Positions 49,046 through 53,726 of a DNA stretch of 53,726 nt are shown here, piece after piece (position 1 is the stretch's first letter; each line of letters begins with the position of its first letter). Origin of the DNA: CAZYTX01 sp964650485 (GTDB taxonomy: Bacteria > RBG-13-61-14 > DATKZS01); assembly GCA_964650485.1 (NCBI GenBank), contig CAZYTX010000025.1, positions 1 to 53,726 on the forward strand. Direction: 5' to 3'. The position numbers and the translations under genes were made by a program. The notes beneath the pieces are model-generated. The model was not told the DNA's origin, made no database searches, and saw only the letters and a program-made list of their open reading frames with translations.

Positions 49046-50140
49046 ATGAAAAAGACACTTGTGCCGTGTTTGATCGTTTGCGTCTTCAGCATAGGGGGGA
49101 ATTACTCATGGGGCAGGGGCGGCGGAGGGAATGTCGAAACGTATAAGGACCTGCCCGGAGACGCCCCCTCATGCGAGCGCAGGATATTTCCGTATAGTGA
49201 AGGGCGCGCCTGTCCGTCCGGAGAGTTCGTGAACTTCGCGATCCGCAAGCTCACGGAGTTCGGAGAGAGGCCGGTGTGGGCGCCGGACGGGAAAAAGATC
49301 GCGTTCGTGGAGCATGAGTTCGGGGAGGTGTACGAGCTCGATCTTTCCGAGGGAGCGGGACCACGCTGTATCACCTGCGGGTTCGAGCACCAGGGCTTCC
49401 TCCGCGCCCACTACATGAAGGACGGCGACTACCTGCTCCTGGGACCTGAGCGGCACAACAACGACCTCCTCGACCGCATCTTTGACACCGGCTTCTACTG
49501 GATGCCGGCAGACCGCTCCCGGGGCCCGCGCTGGATCGGCGAGGAGCACTTCGAGGGGGTGGCCGTGTCCCGCGAGTCCCGGAAGATAGCTTATTCAAAA
49601 ACCTGGATCGAGACCCCTTTCATGATTCCAAGCCGTATGTACGTGGCCGAGCTCACCCGCGACGGCAGGATAGTAAACAAGAGGGTGGTGTACAGGTCAA
49701 TGAACGTGATCGAGGCCCAGGACTTCTTGCCCGGAGACAAGGGGCTCGTGTTTTCCCGCTACACCCCCACTTACGAGGTTTACGGCGTTGATCTCCACAC
49801 CGGCAAGGCCACCAACTACTCGAAGAGCAGGGCCAGCGAAGAGCCGGAGGGCGTCTTCCCGGACGGCGGGTTCACGTTGATGGAGTCCGACCGGCACTCG
49901 GGCGAGTCCGGTGATTTCGATATTGACATTTACATGCTAAGGCTCGACGGCACGGGCGAGGACGTGCGCAGGCTGACTCATTTTAACGACGTGCCCGGCG
50001 AGAAGGCCACCAACCCCGTGGTGAGCCCGGAAGGCTGCCGGATCGTGTTCATGAAGGCCGTGGACACGGGAGATGCAAGCAGGCTCACCGGGACCGGCGC
50101 CGGGATATACATGCTGGAGTTTTATCAGTGCGTGAAATGA
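49046..50140 (+). CDS. Exported TolB/WD40-like beta-propeller protein
   Basis: Signal peptide (MKKTLVPCLIVCVFSIGGNY) followed by repeated blade motifs: RPVWAPDGKKIAFVEHEFG, EGVAVSRESRKIAYSKTW, DFLPGDKGLVFSRYTP and NPVVSPEGCRIVFMK. These S/P-D-G-x-x-I-x-F repeats are PD40/TolB-like. Periplasmic or outer-membrane associated; ligand unknown. AAGGGGGG precedes the ATG. No tol-pal genes lie nearby, so it is not TolB itself. Confidence 0.8.
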   Translation: MKKTLVPCLIVCVFSIGGNYSWGRGGGGNVETYKDLPGDAPSCERRIFPYSEGRACPSGEFVNFAIRKLTEFGERPVWAPDGKKIAFVEHEFGEVYELDLSEGAGPRCITCGFEHQGFLRAHYMKDGDYLLLGPERHNNDLLDRIFDTGFYWMPADRSRGPRWIGEEHFEGVAVSRESRKIAYSKTWIETPFMIPSRMYVAELTRDGRIVNKRVVYRSMNVIEAQDFLPGDKGLVFSRYTPTYEVYGVDLHTGKATNYSKSRASEEPEGVFPDGGFTLMESDRHSGESGDFDIDIYMLRLDGTGEDVRRLTHFNDVPGEKATNPVVSPEGCRIVFMKAVDTGDASRLTGTGAGIYMLEFYQCVK

Positions 50141-50230
50141 AGAAGTATTGGATATCTGACAGTCGCAAGGCGGATCCAGAGCCCTTTGAATCAAGAAGTT
50201 TGTGAGGCGGCCGGGAAACCGGGACCGGGA

Positions 50231-51004
50231 CTATTCGTCCCTGCCGCAGGGGCAGACCCTCTCGATCCCCAGCAGTTCGGCCGCCGCAGCGAAAGTGACC
50301 CCGTAGACCAGGCAATGCTTCCCCTGTTCCCTGATACGCTCCCATATCGAGTCGAAGGTGGCGTTGACCAGGGTGGTGCCGGTGAGGACCACCGCGTCCG
50401 AGGCATCCACCACTTCGCCGGCCCGCCGGCCGCCGTCCCATATCTCCACCCCGAACTTATACTTTCCAATATTGTCGCCGGAAAGGTCGCTGATGCGCAC
50501 CTGGTCCGGACAGAAGGTCTCTACCAGCCTCTCGGCAATGGCCGGATTCAGCCCGATGAGACCCACCCTTACCATTCCGTAGCGGGACAGCAACAACTCC
50601 GCGATACGGGCCGCACACATTTCCGGGTCGTCGTCCTTGCAGTGGACCGTGCCGTGAACCAGCCCGAGGCTCCTCATGGCGGCGTTCATCACCGCGATGA
50701 ACACGGCCCGGTTGCGGTTCGATTCGAGCGGAAGCTCCAGCACCTGCTTGAGTGTGCCCATGAACTCCCGGGGAGAGTCGGTGAAGGCGTGTCCCTTGCA
50801 GCCTCTGAACTCGGCCTCCAACACCCGCTCCTTGCCGATGATAATAGGAAAATCCCGCCTGCCCGGCTCGCCGATGGCCTCCTCGGGAGTGAGAGGCTTT
50901 GCCAGCACCGAGACCTCGAGGTCCAAGAGCCCTTCCATCTCCACCATCTCCCTGAACTTCGCCCCGGCGCGCTCCAGCGCACAAAGCCCGCTTTTATCCA
51001 TCAT
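50231..51004 (-). CDS. DUF364 (Rossmann-like, putative metal-chelating) protein
   Basis: About 257 residues. RVGLIGLNPAIAERLVETF, then ISDLSGDNIG and DAVVLTGTTLVNATFDSIWE match DUF364/DUF4213, proteins with a Rossmann-like core thought to bind heavy metal or a related cofactor. The C-terminus has CPCGRDE. Its ATG overlaps the TauE stop (51001-51004), so the two are coupled. A joint role in handling a metal or sulfur anion is possible (inference). Confidence 0.75.
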   Translation of the reverse strand: MMDKSGLCALERAGAKFREMVEMEGLLDLEVSVLAKPLTPEEAIGEPGRRDFPIIIGKERVLEAEFRGCKGHAFTDSPREFMGTLKQVLELPLESNRNRAVFIAVMNAAMRSLGLVHGTVHCKDDDPEMCAARIAELLLSRYGMVRVGLIGLNPAIAERLVETFCPDQVRISDLSGDNIGKYKFGVEIWDGGRRAGEVVDASDAVVLTGTTLVNATFDSIWERIREQGKHCLVYGVTFAAAAELLGIERVCPCGRDE

Positions 51005-51798
51005 ATCTTCACCCCGAAGCTTACCAGTATGAACTTCAAGGACACGTAAGCGAACACGAGTCCGAATAGAAGCTCCACCAGGCCTTGCGAATAGAGCCTG
51101 TTCAAGACCGCCCCCAGGTTGGCCCCGAGAAGCGTTCCCAGGCAGATGGGAAGTGCCGCGCCCGGCTCGATGTAGCCCTGCACCAGCTTGAAGCCCGCGC
51201 TGATCAAAGCGTTAAAACAAAAGCAGGCCAGAGAAGAAGCCACCGCCGCCCTGATGGGGGCCCTCATGATAAAAGCGAAAGCCGGGACCAGGATGCCTCC
51301 GGTGCCGATGCCCAGGAGCCCGGGCAGTGCCCCGGCCGCGCCGCCGATTATTATCTTTTTCCAGACCGTGGCTTGGAGCTTATTACCCTTGTCCTCTTCC
51401 TTGTCACCTTTCATCACCCCCGGGACCCCTCCCGCGATCATGCGCGCAGAGATCAAGGTAAAGACCAGGCCGATGCCGAGGTCCATCCACCTTTCGTGCT
51501 TTGACAGATAAGGGAACAAGATGGAAAAAACCACCGTGGCCAAGGCGCCGGAGATAATGACCGGGTAAATGGAGACCGGGTCCAGGTGGCCCAGCCGGTA
51601 GTGCCGGTAGCTGCCCCCAAGGGTGGTGAAGAAAACGGCCAGCACGCATGTCCCCGCAGCATAAGCTGGAGACATGCCCATGCCGAAGCGCAAAAGCGGC
51701 ATCAGCACGATCCCGCCTCCTATACCTAAGAGCCCGCCTAAAAGGCCGGCCACAAGCCCTCCCCCCACCAGCAGAGCCAGCTCTTCCATGAAAGCCAA
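51001..51798 (-). CDS. TauE/SafE family sulfite/organosulfur exporter
   Basis: About 265 residues, eight hydrophobic helices. The N-terminal GLVAGLLGGLLGIGGGIVLMP and the internal copy GAAGALPGLLGIGTGGILVP are the duplicated signature of the TauE/SafE permease family. Members move sulfite, sulfoacetate or other anions. It lies between the FAD dehydrogenase (5 bases upstream on the minus strand) and DUF364 (4-base overlap), forming a three-gene operon with them. Confidence 0.88.
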   Translation of the reverse strand: MAFMEELALLVGGGLVAGLLGGLLGIGGGIVLMPLLRFGMGMSPAYAAGTCVLAVFFTTLGGSYRHYRLGHLDPVSIYPVIISGALATVVFSILFPYLSKHERWMDLGIGLVFTLISARMIAGGVPGVMKGDKEEDKGNKLQATVWKKIIIGGAAGALPGLLGIGTGGILVPAFAFIMRAPIRAAVASSLACFCFNALISAGFKLVQGYIEPGAALPICLGTLLGANLGAVLNRLYSQGLVELLFGLVFAYVSLKFILVSFGVKI

Positions 51799-51802
51799 AC
51801 CG

Positions 51803-53428
51803 TCAGGGCCCGGGCTCGCCGGCGATGGACCGCGCCGCTATGCGGCCGCTCAAGATGCAGCTCGAGATGAAGGTGCCCTCCAACGAGCTCTTGCCGTTCA
51901 CACCGCCGCCCCCGAACCCCGCGGCCTCGCCCGCGGCGTAGAGCCCGGCAAGGGGCTGGTCGTCCTTGTCCACCACCCGGCTTTGCAGGTCGGTCCTGAT
52001 CCCTCCCAGGCACTTCCTGGTCATGATCCGGTAGCGTATGGCAAGAAGCGGCATGGCCTTCTTGTCCACTATCTTCTGGAACTTGCAGGTGCGTATCCTG
52101 TCCCCCGACCAGTTGCGCGCGTTTGCGATGCGCCGGAGCTGGTCGTCGTTGTGGAACTTCTCGCCCCGCTCGATCTGCTCGTCGTAGAGCCTGATGTCCA
52201 TCCCCATCCCCTCGGCGTCCACGTCCTCCGTGCCCGCGAGCTCGTTCATCTTGCGGGCGAGCTCGGGCACGCTGCCAGCGGCCAGAAAGTCCGGGCATTC
52301 GTTTACCATGCGCCGTACCAGGGAGTCGTTCCCCATCAGGTTGTTCTTGAGCAGCCTTAATAATTTCCTGTCGCGTATCTCCTCGTTGTGCTCCGCGCCG
52401 GAGAGGGCCAGCTCCCTCTTCGCGATCTTCAAGTTCAATATGTGCCACGAGAATTTCTTCTCCTGCTGGCAGATGCGCCTCACGCAATACGTTGTATCAT
52501 AGTAGCCGATGAGCGGCTGGGGACCGAAGCGTCTTCCACGGTAGTCCATCCACAAAGCAGACTTGGGCGCGATCACCTTGAGCCCCTGGTTGTCGTAACC
52601 GGGGTTCGGGTGCTCCACACCCTCGGGATAGTTCCACATGTAACCCAGGTTTGTGAGCACGCCCCCCAGCCTCTCGGCCTCGTCAAGCCCCCACCCGTCG
52701 CAGAATGGATGGGACCCGATGAAAAGCTCTTTTGGCGGACGGCCCATGTCATGGGGCCACAGCTCCCGCACCCTCGTAAGGTCACCGCCCAGACCGCCGC
52801 AGGCTATCACCACGTTGTCCGCTTCCGCGCTGAAAGCCTCGCCCGAACCGGCGATCTCCCCGCTCACCCCGCTGACCCTGCCCGCGCTCCGGTCGATGCT
52901 CCCCGCCCGGTGATTGAAGAGGATCTCGAGCCTTTCCCTGTTTTTATGAGCCTGCAGGCGCTCTATCAGCGCGCTGGTGCACCCGTGTCCGGTTCCCCAT
53001 ACTATATGGTATCGGGGCAGGGAGTTGCCCTGAGCAAAGAAGCCCCGCTCCGGCCACATGATGCTGGGCAGGAAGCCGACCCCGTGTCCCCTGAGCCAGA
53101 GGAACACGTCGGGGAGGCTTCTGTGGCAGTACATCTCTGCCCATTTCCTTGGGAGGACGTCCTCATCGCCGAAGTCCGCGGTGTTGCACCAGTCGCGGAA
53201 GGCGAGACCGGGAGAGTCCTTCACACCCAGGCGTCTCTGCAGCGGCGAGCCCACGATAAGCATCCCCCCGAACGCGGTGATGGCCTGGCCCCCGAAGCGC
53301 TCCTCCGAGTCGCGCTCAACAAGGAGCACGCTCTTTGAATGATCGAGCAGCTCCATCGCGCAGGCGATCCCGGCGATGCCTCCGCCCACCACGATAACGT
53401 CCGCCTGATACTTTTTACTATTGTCCAC
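51803..53428 (-). CDS. FAD-binding dehydrogenase (fumarate reductase/ketosteroid dehydrogenase-like flavoprotein)
   Basis: A 541-residue flavoprotein. The N-terminal loop DVIVVGGGIAGIACAMELLD and the C-terminal GLYAAGEAAGFGGGGVNGKS define the FAD_binding_2 family. There is no signal peptide, so it is cytosolic. The GTG start at 53428 has AAGGAGGG nine bases upstream. The substrate is unknown; a 2-enoate or steroid-type dehydrogenase is possible. It is the first gene of the operon with TauE and DUF364, preceded by a candidate promoter (53488-53516). Confidence 0.82.
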   Translation of the reverse strand: MDNSKKYQADVIVVGGGIAGIACAMELLDHSKSVLLVERDSEERFGGQAITAFGGMLIVGSPLQRRLGVKDSPGLAFRDWCNTADFGDEDVLPRKWAEMYCHRSLPDVFLWLRGHGVGFLPSIMWPERGFFAQGNSLPRYHIVWGTGHGCTSALIERLQAHKNRERLEILFNHRAGSIDRSAGRVSGVSGEIAGSGEAFSAEADNVVIACGGLGGDLTRVRELWPHDMGRPPKELFIGSHPFCDGWGLDEAERLGGVLTNLGYMWNYPEGVEHPNPGYDNQGLKVIAPKSALWMDYRGRRFGPQPLIGYYDTTYCVRRICQQEKKFSWHILNLKIAKRELALSGAEHNEEIRDRKLLRLLKNNLMGNDSLVRRMVNECPDFLAAGSVPELARKMNELAGTEDVDAEGMGMDIRLYDEQIERGEKFHNDDQLRRIANARNWSGDRIRTCKFQKIVDKKAMPLLAIRYRIMTRKCLGGIRTDLQSRVVDKDDQPLAGLYAAGEAAGFGGGGVNGKSSLEGTFISSCILSGRIAARSIAGEPGP

Positions 53429-53661
53429 TCCGACGGGCCCTCCTTTTTCCGTGTTGAAACATCGAGGTGGCTGTGATATTGATAGTGATGCTATCTTAAC
53501 TCCATTATAATATCAATGAAAACAAGGAGCCATAATCCACCGCCTAATCTTTCCACTCGCCTACAGGGGCCGGAGCGGCGGCCATGACGGGGAAAATTTA
53601 GCCACACCGACAAATAAATTCAGGTTCGCGGCATGCCAAAAATCGCGGACAGGAAGAAAAA
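53429..53661. other. Intergenic region upstream of the FAD dehydrogenase operon
   Basis: Contains the minus-strand promoter and operator-like palindrome at 53481-53516. The rest (53520-53661) shows no feature beyond a mini-ORF of ten codons (53633-53665) that overlaps the ATG at 53662. Confidence 0.4.
53481..53516 (-). promoter_or_regulatory. Candidate promoter with operator-like palindrome
   Basis: Minus strand: TTGATA (53511-53516), 17 bases, TAGCAT (53488-53493). GATAG-TGATG-CTATC (53481-53495) is a perfect inverted repeat across the -10 box. Confidence 0.4.
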
Positions 53662-53726
53662 ATGACCGGCAGGGCGAGCTTGGCCGACGCCGCGTTGGAA
53701 AGCGGGCAAAAAACGAATCAAGAAAG
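53662..53726 (+). CDS. Possible gene start, cut by the window end
   Basis: ATG at 53662 with AGGAAG five bases upstream. It reads MTGRASLADAALESGQK and is open to the last base. Too short to identify. It is translationally linked to a ten-codon upstream ORF through an ATGA overlap. Confidence 0.25.
   Translation, partial: MTGRASLADAALESGQKTNQE

Overview
The window is a GC-rich, gene-dense bacterial chromosome segment from a Gram-negative organism. Evidence for this includes a DUF481-type outer-membrane protein, a Tat/Sec-targeted Rieske-cytochrome b-multiheme cytochrome c cluster, a type IV pilus/type II secretion ATPase, an MqnA-like protein (futalosine route to menaquinone), RNase J, a PurS-PurL fusion and cobalamin-binding radical SAM enzymes. 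Together these fit a Desulfobacterota (old Deltaproteobacteria), Nitrospirota or neighbouring uncultured lineage. That placement is inference from gene content only. No rRNA, tRNA or CRISPR array was recognised.

Layout. 1-5.8 kb: a glycoconjugate block (GT2 transferase, B12-radical SAM enzyme, SAM methyltransferase, a 53-residue DUF5989 membrane protein, a TMTC-like GT-C/TPR protein). 5.9-10.2 kb: the rpsB-tsf-pyrH-frr translation operon followed by glgC. 10.2-16.3 kb: outer-membrane protein, MscS channel, orphan UPF0175 protein, MFS transporter, rlmH, a phosphoribosyltransferase carrying an in-frame palindromic repeat, and speD-speE. 16.3-18.4 kb: a repeat island with two copies of a hairpin element, a decayed small ORF, a zinc-ribbon protein and an AT-rich putative PD-(D/E)XK nuclease that looks acquired. 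18.4-26.4 kb: a minus-strand pair (a histidine kinase lacking its phospho-acceptor His, and a DUF4388/J-domain/TPR protein) divergent from ctp, a polysaccharide deacetylase, xseA and an M23 lipoprotein. 26.4-39.3 kb: purL, gpsA, pilB-like ATPase, mqnA-like, gcvH, rnj, a receiver protein, a HAD hydrolase, an acyltransferase and a MoxR ATPase.

39.3-44.2 kb is the most striking block: a Tat-exported FAD oxidoreductase with an inserted rubredoxin-like zinc/iron ribbon, a Rieske protein, a cytochrome b6/bc-type protein with an eight-cysteine dicluster ferredoxin inserted between its two halves, and a pentaheme cytochrome c with a membrane/coiled-coil tail. I read this as a modified quinol:cytochrome c oxidoreductase that may have an extra iron-sulfur electron entry or exit on the cytoplasmic face. 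44.4-53.7 kb: a degenerate HicA with HicB, a small membrane protein behind a near-perfect sigma-70 promoter, an HD-GYP response regulator, DUF3786, a second B12-radical SAM enzyme, a beta-propeller protein, DUF364, a TauE/SafE exporter and a large FAD dehydrogenase.

Start codons were chosen from Shine-Dalgarno spacing, family N-termini and stop/start overlaps. Promoter calls are by eye against sigma-70 consensus and are candidates only. Functions are family-level assignments from motifs, since no database search could be run.
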